Positions 49,947-60,932 are shown, counted from the first letter of the stretch. The stretch: 64,000 bases of DNA from Phenylobacterium sp. SCN 70-31 (GCF_001724605.1 NZ_MEEX01000006.1:62001-126000); one strand, 5' to 3'. Notes: generated from the sequence alone by a model not told the origin. A program made the numbers and translations.

Positions 49947-51122
49947 TCAGCGCGACAACTCCCTCATCGCCTTTTCCAGCCCGTCGATGGTCAGCGGGAA
50001 CATCCGGTCGCCGACGAGCTGCTTCATGACACCAATCGAGGGGGTGTAGTCCCAGTGCCGCTCAGCGGTGGGGTTCAACCACACCATGCGCTCGTAGATC
50101 TGGGCCACGCGATCCATCCAGATGGCGCCGGCCTCCTCGTTCCAGTGCTCGACCGAGCCGCCCGGATAGGTGATCTCGTACGGGCTCATGGTGGCGTCGC
50201 CGACGAAGATGACTTTGTAGTCGTGCGGGAACTTGTGGAGCACGTCCCAGGTGTTGATCTTCTCGGCGTGCCGACGCCGGTTGTCCTTCCACACGCTCTC
50301 GTAGAGGCAGTTGTGGAAGTAGTAGAACTCCATGTTCTTGAATTCCGAGCGGGCGGCGCTGAACAGCTCCTCGCAGACCTTGATGTGGCTGTCCATCGAG
50401 CCGCCGATGTCGAAGAAGATCAGAACGCTGATCTTGTTTCGCCGTTCGGGGCGCAGGTTGATGTCGAGATAGCCCTTCTCGGCCGTGCCCTTGATGGTCG
50501 CGCCCATGTCGAGTTCTTCGGCCGAGCCCTCGCGCACCCATTTGCGCAGGCGGCGCAGAGCGACCTTGATGTTGCGCGTGCCGAGTTCGACCTGATCGTC
50601 CAGGTTCTTGTACTCGCGCTTGTCCCAGACCTTCACGGCGCGTCCGTGGCGGCCCTTTTCCTGGCCGATCCGCACGCCCTCGGGATGATAGCCGCCCGCG
50701 CCGAAGGGCGAAGTCCCGTTCGTGCCGATGGCGCGGTTGCCGCCTTCGTGACGCTCCTTCTGCTCGCGCATGCGTTCCTGCAACGCGTCCATGAGCTTGT
50801 CGAAGCCGCCCATGGCCTCGATCTGGGCCTTCTCCTCGTCGGTGAGGAAACGGTCGGACAGACGCTTGAGCCACTCGGCCGGGATGTCGTGGGCGATCTC
50901 GTCGCTCACGTTCTCCAGGCCCTTGAAGACATGGCCGAAGACGCGGTCGAACTTGTCGAGGTTCTTCTCGTCCTTCACCAGGGCGGTGCGCGACAGATAG
51001 TAGAAGTCGTCGACCGTCCGATCGATGACCTGCTTGTCCATCGCCTCCATGAGGGCGAGGTATTCCTTGAGCGTCACGGGCAACTTGGCTTCGCGGAGCT
51101 CGGTGAAGAAGCGCATGAACAT
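49947..51122 (-). CDS. VWA domain (CoxE-like) protein
   Basis: FFDIGGSMDSHIKVCEELFSAARSEFKNMEFYYFHNCLYESVW; REAKLPVTLKEYLALMEAM. Confidence 0.9.
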   Translation of the reverse strand: MFMRFFTELREAKLPVTLKEYLALMEAMDKQVIDRTVDDFYYLSRTALVKDEKNLDKFDRVFGHVFKGLENVSDEIAHDIPAEWLKRLSDRFLTDEEKAQIEAMGGFDKLMDALQERMREQKERHEGGNRAIGTNGTSPFGAGGYHPEGVRIGQEKGRHGRAVKVWDKREYKNLDDQVELGTRNIKVALRRLRKWVREGSAEELDMGATIKGTAEKGYLDINLRPERRNKISVLIFFDIGGSMDSHIKVCEELFSAARSEFKNMEFYYFHNCLYESVWKDNRRRHAEKINTWDVLHKFPHDYKVIFVGDATMSPYEITYPGGSVEHWNEEAGAIWMDRVAQIYERMVWLNPTAERHWDYTPSIGVMKQLVGDRMFPLTIDGLEKAMRELSR

Positions 51123-51202
51123 CGGGGAAGGCCCCTCGGGTGTCGAACGGTCGTTTGAACCCGAGGATGGGGGTTGCGATCCCCGATGTCCAGTGTGTCG
51201 GG

Positions 51203-52195
51203 TCAGCCGCGTTCGCTGTCCAGGGACCCCATCAGGGCGCTCGGATACCGGTCCCCCGCAGCCGCTCCCTTCGGAACCGCACGCTCCAGGGCGCTCAGCG
51301 CGTCCGCCGACAGAGGCCGTTCCATCGCGCCCAGCGCTTCGGTCAGCCGGTCGCGGCGACGCGCGCCGACCAGCGGGACGATGTCGTCGCCCTGGGCCGC
51401 CACCCAGGCGATGGCCGCCTGCGCCGGCGTCAGGCCCATCTGAGCCGCCGCCGTCCGGAGGGCTTCGGTGAGGGCCAGATTCGTCGCCAGGGCGTCGCCC
51501 TGGAACCGCGGGCTGAAGGCGCGGATGTCGCGACCGCCGTCTGGCGCCGTCATGTGGCCGCCGATGAGCCCGCGGGCGAGCACGCCATAGGCCGTCACCC
51601 CGATGCCCAGTTCGCGCAAGGTGGCCAGGATCCCGTCCTCGATCCCGCGCGAGATCAGCGAGTATTCGATCTGGAGGTCGGCGATGGGATGCACGGCCGC
51701 CGCGCGCCGGATCGTTTCGGAGCCCACTTCCGACAGCCCGATGTGGCGGACGTAGCCCGCCCGGACCATGTCGGCGATGGCGCCGATAGTGTCCTCGATG
51801 GGCACGGTCGGGTCGAGACGGGACGGGCGGTAGATGTCGATATGGTCCACGCCCAGGCGGCGCAGAGTGTAGGACAGAGCGGTCTTCACCGCCGCGGGTC
51901 GCGCGTCGTAGCCCAGCCAGCCGCCGTCGGGCCCGCGCTGGGCGCCGAACTTGACGCTGAGGACCAGCCGGTCGCGGTCGTGGCGCTTCAGGGCCTCGCC
52001 GATCAGCATCTCGTTGTGGCCCATCCCGTAGAAGTCGCCGGTGTCGATCAGGGTGATCCCGGCTTCGACGGCTGCATCGAGGGTGGCCAGGCTCTCGGCC
52101 CGGTCGGCGTCGCCGTACATGTCGGACATGCCCATGGCGCCCAGACCGACGGCCGAGACGATGGGGCCGGTGTTTCCAAGCCTGCGGGTCTGCAT
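51203..52195 (-). CDS. Aldo/keto reductase
   Basis: RRLGNTGPIVSAVGLGAMGMSDMYGDADRAES, LVLSVKFG, YDARPAAVKTALSYTLRRLGVDHIDIY. Confidence 0.96.
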   Translation of the reverse strand: MQTRRLGNTGPIVSAVGLGAMGMSDMYGDADRAESLATLDAAVEAGITLIDTGDFYGMGHNEMLIGEALKRHDRDRLVLSVKFGAQRGPDGGWLGYDARPAAVKTALSYTLRRLGVDHIDIYRPSRLDPTVPIEDTIGAIADMVRAGYVRHIGLSEVGSETIRRAAAVHPIADLQIEYSLISRGIEDGILATLRELGIGVTAYGVLARGLIGGHMTAPDGGRDIRAFSPRFQGDALATNLALTEALRTAAAQMGLTPAQAAIAWVAAQGDDIVPLVGARRRDRLTEALGAMERPLSADALSALERAVPKGAAAGDRYPSALMGSLDSERG

Positions 52196-52290
52196 GGTGG
52201 GTCTCCTTCGTTGGATGACCCCAATCTGGGGCTGCACATTCTCCGAGATAATCGGCATTGTCTCGCGCGCACTGTGCGGAAAAACGAACA

Positions 52291-53187
52291 ATGGACCGGC
52301 CGGACCTCTACGCGCTCGACAGCTTCGCCGCCGTCGCCCGACATCGCAACTTCCGCCGCGCCGCCATCGAGCGGGGCGTTTCGGCGTCGACGCTGAGCCA
52401 GGCCGTCCGGGAACTGGAGTCCCGCATGGGCGTCCGCCTGCTGAATCGCACCACCCGCAGTGTGGCGCTGACCGACGCCGGCGCAGCCCTGCTGGCGCGC
52501 TTGCAGCCCGCCTTGTTCGAGATCGGCGAGGCCGTCGCCGCGGCCCGCGCGGCCCAGGCGGAGCCGCAGGGCGCCCTGCGCATCAATGCGCCCGAGCCGG
52601 CCGTCGAACTGGTGCTGGCGCCGCTGGTGGCCGACTTCCTCGCCACTTATCCGGCCGTCCGCCTGGAGGTAACCAGCGAGACCCGTTTCGTCGATATCGT
52701 GGCCGGCGGATACGACGCCGGCGTGCGCTGGGGTGAAAGCCTCGCGCAGGACATGATCGCCGTCCCGCTCGGCCCGCCGCAGCGGTTCGTGGTCGCCGCG
52801 GCGCCTTCGCTGATCGCCCGCGTCGGCGCCCCGCAGCATCCTCGCGACCTCATGGACCGTCCATGCCTTCGCGTTCGCTTTCCCAGCGGCGCCGAACCGG
52901 CCTGGGAGTTCGAGCGCGATGGCGAGGCGGTGCAGATCACGCCGGCGGCCCGACTGGTGAGCGGCAATGTCCACATGCTGCTAAGGGCGGCGATCGACGG
53001 GACCGGCTTTGTCCCCACCTTCGACGGCTACGCCCGACCGCACCTGGAGTCCGGGGCGTTGGTGGAGGTGCTGGCCGACTGGTCGGAGACCTTTCCCGGC
53101 CCCTACCTGTATTACCCCAGTCGACGGACCATGCCCTCGCCCCTGCGGGCCTTTGTGGACTTCGTGCAGGCGCGCCGGAGGCGGTGA
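52291..53187 (+). CDS. LysR family transcriptional regulator
   Basis: LDSFAAVARHRNFRRAAIERGVSASTLSQAVRELESRMGVRLLNRTTRSVALTDAG. Confidence 0.97.
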   Translation: MDRPDLYALDSFAAVARHRNFRRAAIERGVSASTLSQAVRELESRMGVRLLNRTTRSVALTDAGAALLARLQPALFEIGEAVAAARAAQAEPQGALRINAPEPAVELVLAPLVADFLATYPAVRLEVTSETRFVDIVAGGYDAGVRWGESLAQDMIAVPLGPPQRFVVAAAPSLIARVGAPQHPRDLMDRPCLRVRFPSGAEPAWEFERDGEAVQITPAARLVSGNVHMLLRAAIDGTGFVPTFDGYARPHLESGALVEVLADWSETFPGPYLYYPSRRTMPSPLRAFVDFVQARRRR

Positions 53188-53193
53188 AGGATG

Positions 53194-53682
53194 TCAGGCG
53201 CCTGCGGACTCGACCGCCTTGAGCTTGCGCCAGACGGTCATCCGCGAGACGCCCAGGCGCCGGGCGATCTCGACAGGGCCGACACCGGCCCGCTGGAGGG
53301 CGAAGATCTCGTGGGTCGCCGCGGCGGGGCGTCGCCGGCGCGTCGCCGGTTCCAGGTCGGCCACGGCCGCGACGACCGCTCTCAGGGCCGTTCCCGATGC
53401 GCCGACGCTCGACAGTTCCGGCTCGACGACGAACAGGCTGGCCGCACGGGCGTCGAGCCGTTCGATAGCCTCGAGCAGCCCGCGACCGGTCAAGCCCAGA
53501 CGATCCAGGCGGCGCACCACGAGTTGGTCGCCCGCACCGATGAAGTCGAGGATGGTGTTGAGCGTCTGCCCCGCAGCGCCCGGCTCCTCGGCGCGGACCA
53601 CCTGGCAGCCGGCCGCCTTGAGAAGCGCCGTGTCCTCTTGGGCCGTCGGGTCCCGAAGCCGAACGTAGCCGATCCGCAACAT
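53194..53682 (-). CDS. Serine-recombinase-like protein with degenerate catalytic motif
   Basis: IGYVRLRDPTAQED replaces the GYARVSTxxQ consensus; VVRRLDRLGLTGRGLLEAIERLDAR; C-terminal HTH GPVEIARRLGVSRMTVWRKLK. Confidence 0.75.
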   Translation of the reverse strand: MLRIGYVRLRDPTAQEDTALLKAAGCQVVRAEEPGAAGQTLNTILDFIGAGDQLVVRRLDRLGLTGRGLLEAIERLDARAASLFVVEPELSSVGASGTALRAVVAAVADLEPATRRRRPAAATHEIFALQRAGVGPVEIARRLGVSRMTVWRKLKAVESAGA

Positions 53683-53798
53683 TCCCCCGTCCGTTCGAGT
53701 CCGTACGCCGAATGACATGAGGGTCCCAAATGGTCGGGCCTTCGCCAAGACGCGCCCGCGTTAAATCTCGGCAATGATCGACCGTTCGTCGCGCCGAT

Positions 53799-54416
53799 TC
53801 AGGCGGGATTGTGTCGGTCTCGCTCGGTCTGCGCGCCGGGTCGGGCAAAACTCTCCGCGGGTCGCCTCAGGATGAACTCCAGGTCCACCGTCGCGCCGAC
53901 GTGGAAGCCGTACTCGCCGACCTTGTGGAAGCCCTGGCGTTCGTAGAACCGCCGGGCGCCGAAGTTCTCGGACCAGACCCCGATCCACACGGTCCGGGGC
54001 CCCGCCGACTGAAGCCATTCCATCACCTCGGCGAAGAGGCGGCCCCCCAGGCCGCTCCCCTGAGCGCCCTTCAGGAAGTAGATTCGCTTCAGCTCGCCGC
54101 AGGCGGATGTGACCTCGGGGTGGGGCAGGCCGCAGGGCCCGGCCTGGGCGTAGCCTATCGCCTCACCACCCTGCTCCATGATCCAGGCGGCCTGGGCGGG
54201 ATCAATCAGATCGAGACGGGTGCGCCCCGGATCGTAGGCCTGGGCCAGGAAGGCGGCGAGGTCCTCGGGGGGATAGAGGTGGGCGAAGGTTTCGCGAAAG
54301 GTGCGTGCGCCGAGCGTGGCCAGGAGGGGGGCGTCGGTTTCGCCCGCCCGGCGGATCACGGCGCCGCTCGCCGCGGGGCGTGCGGCGGGCGCGGGATTTG
54401 GGTTAGGATGCGCCAT
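53799..54416 (-). CDS. GNAT family N-acetyltransferase
   Basis: ELKRIYFLKGAQGSGLGGRLFAEVMEWLQ, WSENFGARRFYERQGFHKVGEYGFHVG. Confidence 0.92.
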   Translation of the reverse strand: MAHPNPNPAPAARPAASGAVIRRAGETDAPLLATLGARTFRETFAHLYPPEDLAAFLAQAYDPGRTRLDLIDPAQAAWIMEQGGEAIGYAQAGPCGLPHPEVTSACGELKRIYFLKGAQGSGLGGRLFAEVMEWLQSAGPRTVWIGVWSENFGARRFYERQGFHKVGEYGFHVGATVDLEFILRRPAESFARPGAQTERDRHNPA

Positions 54417-55338
54417 GGCTGTTGCGCTCTACACCCAAGCCGACATGTTCGACCACCGTCCCGGGGAGCGTCATCCCGAGCGGCCCGAACGACTGGCGGC
54501 CGTGCTGGACAGCCTGGAGGACGCGGGTCTGGACCTCGCGCCGCATCAGGCGCCCCTGGTCGACGGCGCCGACCTCCTGCGCGTGCACGATGCGGCCTAC
54601 CTGGCCGAGATCGCCCGGCTGGCCCCACGGGAGGGGCGAGCGCATCTCGACCCCGACACCAGTATGTCGCCAGGTAGTCTGACGGCGGCCCGGCGAGCCG
54701 CGGGCGCGGTGGCCCAGGCCGTGCGCGACGTGGCCGCCGGGCGGGTCGGGCGGGCGTTCTGCGCCGTGCGGCCGCCGGGGCATCATGCCGAGCCGGGGGC
54801 TTCCATGGGCTTCTGCATCTATTCCAACGTGGCCGTTGCGGCCCACGTGGCCCGCGCCGAGGGATTCGAGCGCGTCGCTGTGGTCGATTTCGACATCCAC
54901 CACGGCAACGGCACCCAGTCGGCGCTGGGCGGACGGCCGGGGATGTTCTTCGCTTCGATCCAGTCCTGGCCCATGTGGCCGGGCACGGGGCATCCGTCCG
55001 AGGCGGCTCCGGACAACATCGCCAACGCCGTCTCGCTCGAGGGCGCGCCGGTCGGGGTGTGGCGCGCGGCCTTCGAGCGCCTGATGGATCGGGTGGACGC
55101 GTTCGCGCCCGACCTGATTCTGGTGTCGGCGGGTTTCGACGCCCATCGTCTCGACCCCGTGGGCGGCGGCGGGCAGAGCCTGGAGGCCGAGGATTTCGCC
55201 TGGGCCACCCGCGCCATCGCCTCGGTGGCCGATCGCCACGCCAAGGGCCGGGTTGTGTCGTCGCTCGAGGGCGGATACGACCTCGAAGCTCTGGGTCGTT
55301 CGGCCCTGGCCCACGTCCGGGCGCTGGGTGAAGGTTGA
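54415..55338 (+). CDS. Histone deacetylase family protein
   Basis: RPPGHHAEPGASMGFCIYSNVAVAA, VVDFDIHHGNGTQ, LVSAGFDAHRLDPVG, SLEGGYDLEAL. Confidence 0.96.
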   Translation: MAVALYTQADMFDHRPGERHPERPERLAAVLDSLEDAGLDLAPHQAPLVDGADLLRVHDAAYLAEIARLAPREGRAHLDPDTSMSPGSLTAARRAAGAVAQAVRDVAAGRVGRAFCAVRPPGHHAEPGASMGFCIYSNVAVAAHVARAEGFERVAVVDFDIHHGNGTQSALGGRPGMFFASIQSWPMWPGTGHPSEAAPDNIANAVSLEGAPVGVWRAAFERLMDRVDAFAPDLILVSAGFDAHRLDPVGGGGQSLEAEDFAWATRAIASVADRHAKGRVVSSLEGGYDLEALGRSALAHVRALGEG

Positions 55339-55369
55339 AGGACGAAGCGCGGGTGCGTTCTCGGAAGCG

Positions 55370-55987
55370 ATGGACAGCGGTCTGACGACGCGGCCCCACG
55401 GCGACGCCGACGCGAGCCCTGGCGCGATCATCCTCGCCCGGCATGGCGAGCCTGCGCTGTCGCGCAAGGTGCGGCTGACGGCCGCCGGCTATCGTGAGTT
55501 CTGGGCCCGATACGAAGTGGGCGGGATCGTGCCGGGCCAGGCGCCGCCCGACCGACTGCGCCGGTTCGTGGCGGAATGCGGGGTGATCGTGTCGTCCACG
55601 CGCCTGCGCGCCATCGAGAGCGCGAGGACCCTGGTCGGCGAGCAGGTGTTCGACCACCACGACGTCCTGATCGAGGCGCCGCTGCCGCCGCCGAATTTCC
55701 CGTCGTGGATCAAGCTGTCGCCGCGGATCTGGGGATTCGTCGCGCGGCTGTGGTGGTGGTATTTCGACCACCACGAAGGACAGGAGACCCGCGCCGAGGC
55801 CGAAGCCCGCGCCGACCGGGCGGCGGCGTTGCTCATCGGACTGGCGTCGGGGGGCGGAAACGTGGTGGTCCTGGCGCACGGCTTCTTCAACCACCTGGTC
55901 GGGCGCGCGCTGAAGCGCCGCGGCTGGCGGCTGGCCGAGAGCGAAGGCTACAAATACTGGTCCATGCGCCGCTTCGAGCGGGGCTGA
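55370..55987 (+). CDS. Histidine phosphatase family protein
   Basis: IILARHGEPALSRK, VSSTRLRAIESART, VVVLAHGFFNHLV. Confidence 0.85.
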   Translation: MDSGLTTRPHGDADASPGAIILARHGEPALSRKVRLTAAGYREFWARYEVGGIVPGQAPPDRLRRFVAECGVIVSSTRLRAIESARTLVGEQVFDHHDVLIEAPLPPPNFPSWIKLSPRIWGFVARLWWWYFDHHEGQETRAEAEARADRAAALLIGLASGGGNVVVLAHGFFNHLVGRALKRRGWRLAESEGYKYWSMRRFERG

Positions 55988-56051
55988 TCCCGGGAATACA
56001 GTCGTGGACATGCCGGTGGATTCCGTTCCGGCGGACGGCTAGAGAGACGGC

Positions 56052-56294
56052 ATGTCCGAGCCCGCCGACATCGCCGCCATGTCCTTCGAGCAGGCGCTCT
56101 CCGAGCTGGAGCAGATCGTGGCGCGCCTGGAATCGGGTCAGGCGCCGCTGGAGGATTCCATCCGCATGTACGAGCGGGGCGCGGCGCTGAAAGCCCATTG
56201 CGAGGGCCGACTGGAGGCCGCGCGGCTGCGCGTCGAGCAGATCGTGCAGCGCGCCGGCGGGGCTATCGCGGCCGAACCCGCGGAGTTCGGATGA
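56052..56294 (+). CDS. xseB: Exodeoxyribonuclease VII small subunit
   Basis: [56 protein letters not shown]. Confidence 0.97.
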   Translation: MSEPADIAAMSFEQALSELEQIVARLESGQAPLEDSIRMYERGAALKAHCEGRLEAARLRVEQIVQRAGGAIAAEPAEFG

Positions 56295-57172
56295 CGGACC
56301 TTCCGCGCCGCGTCGACGAGGCGGCCGACCTCGTCACGGTCGCGCTGGACGAGCTGCTGCCCCGCGCCGACGGGCCGGAGAGCCGGCTGACCGAGGCCAT
56401 GCGCTACGCGGCCTTGGGGCCGGGCAAGCGCCTGCGCACCTATTTCGCCCTGGAGACGGGCCGGATGTTGGGGGTGGACGAAACCTATGTGCTTCGCGCC
56501 GCCTGCGCTCTGGAGTGCATCCACGCCTACAGCCTGGTGCACGACGATCTGCCGTGCATGGACGACGACGACATGCGCCGGGGCCATCCCACCGTTCATG
56601 TGGCCTATGACGAAATGACGGCCGTGCTGGCGGGCGACGCCCTTCAATCGGCGGCATTCGAGATCCTGGCGCATCCCGACACCCATCCCGACGGCGCGGT
56701 CCGCGCCGAACTGGTGGCGCGCCTGGCCGGGGCCGCCGGCGCGCGGGGCATGGTGGGCGGCCAGATGATCGACATGCTGGGCGTGCGCGAGGACCTGGGC
56801 GGCGTCGCCCGGATGCAGCGGCTCAAGACCGGAGCCCTGATCGCCTGCGCCTTCGAATTGCCGCTTGTGATGGCCCACGCTCAGGACGCTGAGCGCCACG
56901 CGCTGCTGGCCTTCGCCCACGACCTGGGGCTGGCGTACCAGATCGTGGACGACCTGCTCGACGCCGAGGGCGACGCCGCCGCGATGGGCAAGGCGGCCGG
57001 CAAGGACGCTGCGGCGGGGAAGACCACGTTCGTGACGCTGCTGGGCGTCGAAGCGGCCCGCGAGCGGCTGGGCCTGCTCAAGACCCAGACGAAATCTCAC
57101 CTGGATCCGTTCGGACCCCGGGCCGAATTCCTGCGGGACAGCGTCGATTTCGTGCTAGAGCGCCGACACTAG
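56291..57172 (+). CDS. ispA: Polyprenyl synthetase (farnesyl diphosphate synthase-like)
   Basis: [34 protein letters not shown] overlap with xseB. Confidence 0.95.
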   Translation: MTDLPRRVDEAADLVTVALDELLPRADGPESRLTEAMRYAALGPGKRLRTYFALETGRMLGVDETYVLRAACALECIHAYSLVHDDLPCMDDDDMRRGHPTVHVAYDEMTAVLAGDALQSAAFEILAHPDTHPDGAVRAELVARLAGAAGARGMVGGQMIDMLGVREDLGGVARMQRLKTGALIACAFELPLVMAHAQDAERHALLAFAHDLGLAYQIVDDLLDAEGDAAAMGKAAGKDAAAGKTTFVTLLGVEAARERLGLLKTQTKSHLDPFGPRAEFLRDSVDFVLERRH

Positions 57173-57260
57173 ATCGTTCGCGCCTTCCCGCGGCGAGCCG
57201 GCGTCGATCCCGCCCGCAGCGCAACCGCCCGAAGCGCGCCAGTCCAAGGATTCCGCCGCG

Positions 57261-59174
57261 TTGCCGCCCGTCACGCCCCTGCTCGACACCGTTGCGTCGC
57301 CCGCCGACACCCGCGACTTCACGATCCCCCAACTCCGGCAACTCGCCGACGAACTGCGGGCCGAGACGATCGACGCTGTGTCGCAGACGGGCGGCCACCT
57401 GGGCGCCGGCCTGGGCGTTGTCGAGCTGACGGTGGCGCTGCATCACGTCTACGAGACGCCCAGGGACATCCTGATCTGGGACGTGGGCCACCAGGCCTAT
57501 CCGCACAAGATCCTGACCGGGCGGCGCGACCGCATCCGCACCCTGCGCCAGGGCGGCGGTCTGTCGGGCTTCACCAAGCGGTCCGAGAGCGACTACGACC
57601 CCTTCGGCGCGGCCCACGCCGCCACCTCGATCAGCGCCGCGCTGGGCTTTGCGGCCGCCCGCGACGCGGAAGGCCGGGACAACAAGGTGGTGGCCGTCAT
57701 CGGCGACGGCTCGATGAGCGCCGGCATGGCCTACGAGGCCATGAACAACGCCGGGTCCACGAAGCAGCTCACCGTCATCCTGAACGACAACGACATGTCG
57801 ATCGCCCCGCCGGTGGGCGGGATGAGCGCCTATTTCGCCCGGCTGGTCTCGGGCGGCGGGTACCAGAGCCTGCGCAACCTGGGCAAGTCGGTGGCCAAGG
57901 CCTTCCCGCGCCCGATGCGCGAGGCCGCCCGCAAGGCCGAGGAGTACGCCCGCGGCATGGTCACGGGCGGGACGTTCTTCGAGGAGCTGGGCTTCTACTA
58001 CGTCGGCCCCATCGACGGGCACGACATGGACGCCCTGGTGCACGTGCTGCAGAACGCCCGCCGGATCGACGACAAGCCGGTGCTGGTCCATGTGGTGACC
58101 CACAAGGGCAAGGGCTATGCGCCGGCCGAGAACGCGGCCGACAAGTACCACGGCGTGGTCAAGTTCGACGTGGTGACGGGCCAGCAGGCCAAGAGCCAGG
58201 GCGGCGCGCCGCAGTATACGAAGGTCTTCGCCCAGGAGCTCATCAAGCACGCGGAGCTCGATCCGAAGATCGTGGCGATCACCGCGGCCATGCCCTCGGG
58301 CACGGGGCTGGACCTGTTCGGCGAGCGGTTTCCCGAGCGCACCTTCGACGTCGGCATCGCCGAGCAGCATGCGGTGACGTTCGCCGCCGGCCTGGCCGCC
58401 GATGGGATGAAGCCGTTCTGCGCGCTCTATTCCACCTTCCTCCAGCGGGGCTACGACCAGGTGGTCCACGACGTGGCGATCCAGGGGCTGCCGGTCCGCT
58501 TCGCCGTCGACCGCGCGGGGCTGGTGGGCGCGGACGGCGCCACCCACGCGGGGTCGTTCGACGTCGGATACCTGGGCGCCCTGCCGGGCATGGTGGTGAT
58601 GGCGCCGTCCGACGAGGCCGAGCTGGCCCAGGCGGTCGCCACGGCCGTGGCCCTCGACGACCGCCCCTCGGCGTTCCGCTATCCGCGCGGCGAGGGCGTC
58701 GGCGTGCAGATCCCGACGCTGGCCGCGCCGTTCGAAGTCGGCAAGGGTCGTATCGTGCGCGAGGGGACGGCGGTGGCCATCCTGTCGTTCGGGACCCGGC
58801 TGGCCGAGTCGCTGAAGGCCGCCGACATGCTGGCCGCGCGCGGGCTCTCGGCCACGGTCGCCGACGCCCGCTTCGCCAAGCCGCTCGACATCGACCTGAT
58901 CCTGCGGCTGGCGCGCGAACACGAGGCGCTGGTCACGGTGGAGGAGGGCGCGGTGGGTGGCTTCGGCGCCTTCGTCCTGCACGCCCTGGCCGAGCACGGG
59001 GCGCTGGACCGCGGCCTGCGGGTCCGGACCCTGACCCTGCCCGACATCTTCCAGGACCACGACAAGCCCGACGTCATGTACGCCCAGGCGGGCCTGGACG
59101 CCGAGGGGATCGTGCGTGGGGCGCTGTCGGCCCTGGGGGTCGATAACCTCTCGGCCAAGGGGCGGCGGGCCTGA
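57261..59174 (+). CDS. dxs: 1-deoxy-D-xylulose-5-phosphate synthase
   Basis: [50 protein letters not shown] start. Confidence 0.98.
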   Translation: MPPVTPLLDTVASPADTRDFTIPQLRQLADELRAETIDAVSQTGGHLGAGLGVVELTVALHHVYETPRDILIWDVGHQAYPHKILTGRRDRIRTLRQGGGLSGFTKRSESDYDPFGAAHAATSISAALGFAAARDAEGRDNKVVAVIGDGSMSAGMAYEAMNNAGSTKQLTVILNDNDMSIAPPVGGMSAYFARLVSGGGYQSLRNLGKSVAKAFPRPMREAARKAEEYARGMVTGGTFFEELGFYYVGPIDGHDMDALVHVLQNARRIDDKPVLVHVVTHKGKGYAPAENAADKYHGVVKFDVVTGQQAKSQGGAPQYTKVFAQELIKHAELDPKIVAITAAMPSGTGLDLFGERFPERTFDVGIAEQHAVTFAAGLAADGMKPFCALYSTFLQRGYDQVVHDVAIQGLPVRFAVDRAGLVGADGATHAGSFDVGYLGALPGMVVMAPSDEAELAQAVATAVALDDRPSAFRYPRGEGVGVQIPTLAAPFEVGKGRIVREGTAVAILSFGTRLAESLKAADMLAARGLSATVADARFAKPLDIDLILRLAREHEALVTVEEGAVGGFGAFVLHALAEHGALDRGLRVRTLTLPDIFQDHDKPDVMYAQAGLDAEGIVRGALSALGVDNLSAKGRRA

Positions 59175-59337
59175 TCCCGGCCGAGCCGGACCATTCCCGG
59201 ATCTGCGCGGTCTCTGGACAGCCGAGCCCGTGTTCCGCGCACGGCGCCGGTATTCTCACGCCGTAGCGCGGCGGGACCTTCTCTCGGGAAACGGCCGGCG
59301 TACCGATCGAGCGAACACGAGTCGCTCGAGGTTTCCC

Positions 59338-60930
59338 ATGGATCCGGGCCGTCAGGCTCCCACGCGCCGCCAGTTGCTGAACGCCATCGGACTGATGGGC
59401 GGTACGGCCGCCGTCTACCAGCTCATGACCACCTTCGGCCACGCGGCCGAGACCCGCTTTCCGGGGCCGCCCGATCTGTCGGGCTCGCGCAAGGGACAGT
59501 CGGTGATCGTTCTGGGCGCCGGTCTCGCCGGCATGCTGGCGGCCTATGAACTCGACAAGGCCGGCTACAGGGTCCGCATCCTGGAGTTCCAGGATCGCGC
59601 AGGCGGACGCAACTGGTCGCTGCGTGGCGGAGACCGCTACACCGAACTGGGCGGGCCGACCCAGAACGTGGCCTTCGCCAAGGGCAACTATTTCAATCCG
59701 GGCCCCTGGCGCATCCCGCACCATCACCGGACGCTCCTGTACTACTGCAAGAAATTCGGCGTGGCGCTGGAGCCGTTCATCCAGTTCAACCACAACGCCT
59801 ACGTCCATTCGACCGACGCCTTCGGCGGCGCCCCCCAGCGGTTCCGTGCGCTGGCGGCGGACTTCGAGGGCAATGTCGCCGAACTCCTGGGCAAGGCCAT
59901 CGACCAGAAGGCGCTGGACACCCGGCTGACGCCCGAGGACCTGGATCTGCTCAGGGAGGCGCTGCGCGGCTGGGGGATGCTCGACCGGGACATGCGCTAC
60001 GTGAAGGGCGACCGGTCCTCCAGCCATCGCGGCTTTCTTCTGCCTCCCGGCGGCGGGGTGAACGGGACGCCGAAACCCTCGGACCTGTTCGCTTTCGACG
60101 AGGTCCTGAAGTCGCGGGTCTGGGCCAACATGGCGTTCTTCATGAACGACGAGTTCCAGACCACCATGTTCCAGCCGGTGGGCGGCATGGACATGATCGG
60201 CAAGGGGTTCGCCCGGCAGGTTGGACGCCTGATCACCTATAACGCCAAGGTCACCCGCCTGATGCAGGGCGCGGGCGGCGTGACGGTGACCTACGCCGAC
60301 GCAAAGAGCGGCAAGGTCGGTACGGCCGAGGCGGACTTCTGCGTCTGCACCATTCCCCTGACCGTGCTCAGTCAGATCGAGACGAACCTGTCGGAGAAGA
60401 AGCAGGCGGCGATCCAGGCGGTCCCCTACAGCCCGGGGGTTAAGGTCGCGCTGGAGATGCGGCGGCGCTTCTGGGAGGAGGACTACGCCATCTACGGCGG
60501 CCACTCGTTCACCAACCAGGAGATCGGACTGGTCTCATATCCCAACGACCGTCTGCTGAGCGACGGCCCGGCGGTGCTGCTGGGCGCCTTTGCGAACGGC
60601 CCGGGCGGATTGCACCTGGGCGGGATGACCCCGGATGAGCGGATCGAGGCGGCGCTGGAGCAGGGCTCGGTCTTCCATCCCGACAGCTATCGCAAGGAGT
60701 TCCTGAGCGGAGCGTCCGTCTCCTGGAGCCGCGTGCCGTGGGCGATGGGATGCTGCGCCCGCTGGAACGAGGACACCCGACGCGAGCACTATCAGAGCCT
60801 CGTCTCCCTGGAGGACCGCGTCGTGCTGGCGGGCGAGCACGCGTCGTACGTCGGGTGCTGGATGGAGGGTTCGCTCCTCTCGGCCATCGACGCCATCACC
60901 CGTCTCCACAAGCGTGCGCAGGAGGCCTGA
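59338..60930 (+). CDS. Flavin monoamine oxidase family FAD-dependent oxidoreductase
   Basis: Tat-like TRRQLLNAIGLMGG; VIVLGAGLAGMLAAYELDKAGYRVRILEFQDRAGGRNWS. Confidence 0.93.
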   Translation: MDPGRQAPTRRQLLNAIGLMGGTAAVYQLMTTFGHAAETRFPGPPDLSGSRKGQSVIVLGAGLAGMLAAYELDKAGYRVRILEFQDRAGGRNWSLRGGDRYTELGGPTQNVAFAKGNYFNPGPWRIPHHHRTLLYYCKKFGVALEPFIQFNHNAYVHSTDAFGGAPQRFRALAADFEGNVAELLGKAIDQKALDTRLTPEDLDLLREALRGWGMLDRDMRYVKGDRSSSHRGFLLPPGGGVNGTPKPSDLFAFDEVLKSRVWANMAFFMNDEFQTTMFQPVGGMDMIGKGFARQVGRLITYNAKVTRLMQGAGGVTVTYADAKSGKVGTAEADFCVCTIPLTVLSQIETNLSEKKQAAIQAVPYSPGVKVALEMRRRFWEEDYAIYGGHSFTNQEIGLVSYPNDRLLSDGPAVLLGAFANGPGGLHLGGMTPDERIEAALEQGSVFHPDSYRKEFLSGASVSWSRVPWAMGCCARWNEDTRREHYQSLVSLEDRVVLAGEHASYVGCWMEGSLLSAIDAITRLHKRAQEA

Positions 60931-60932
60931 CC

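Noticed and set aside
57078-59060. 660-aa minus-strand ORF antisense to dxs
   Set aside because: Shadow ORF opposite dxs
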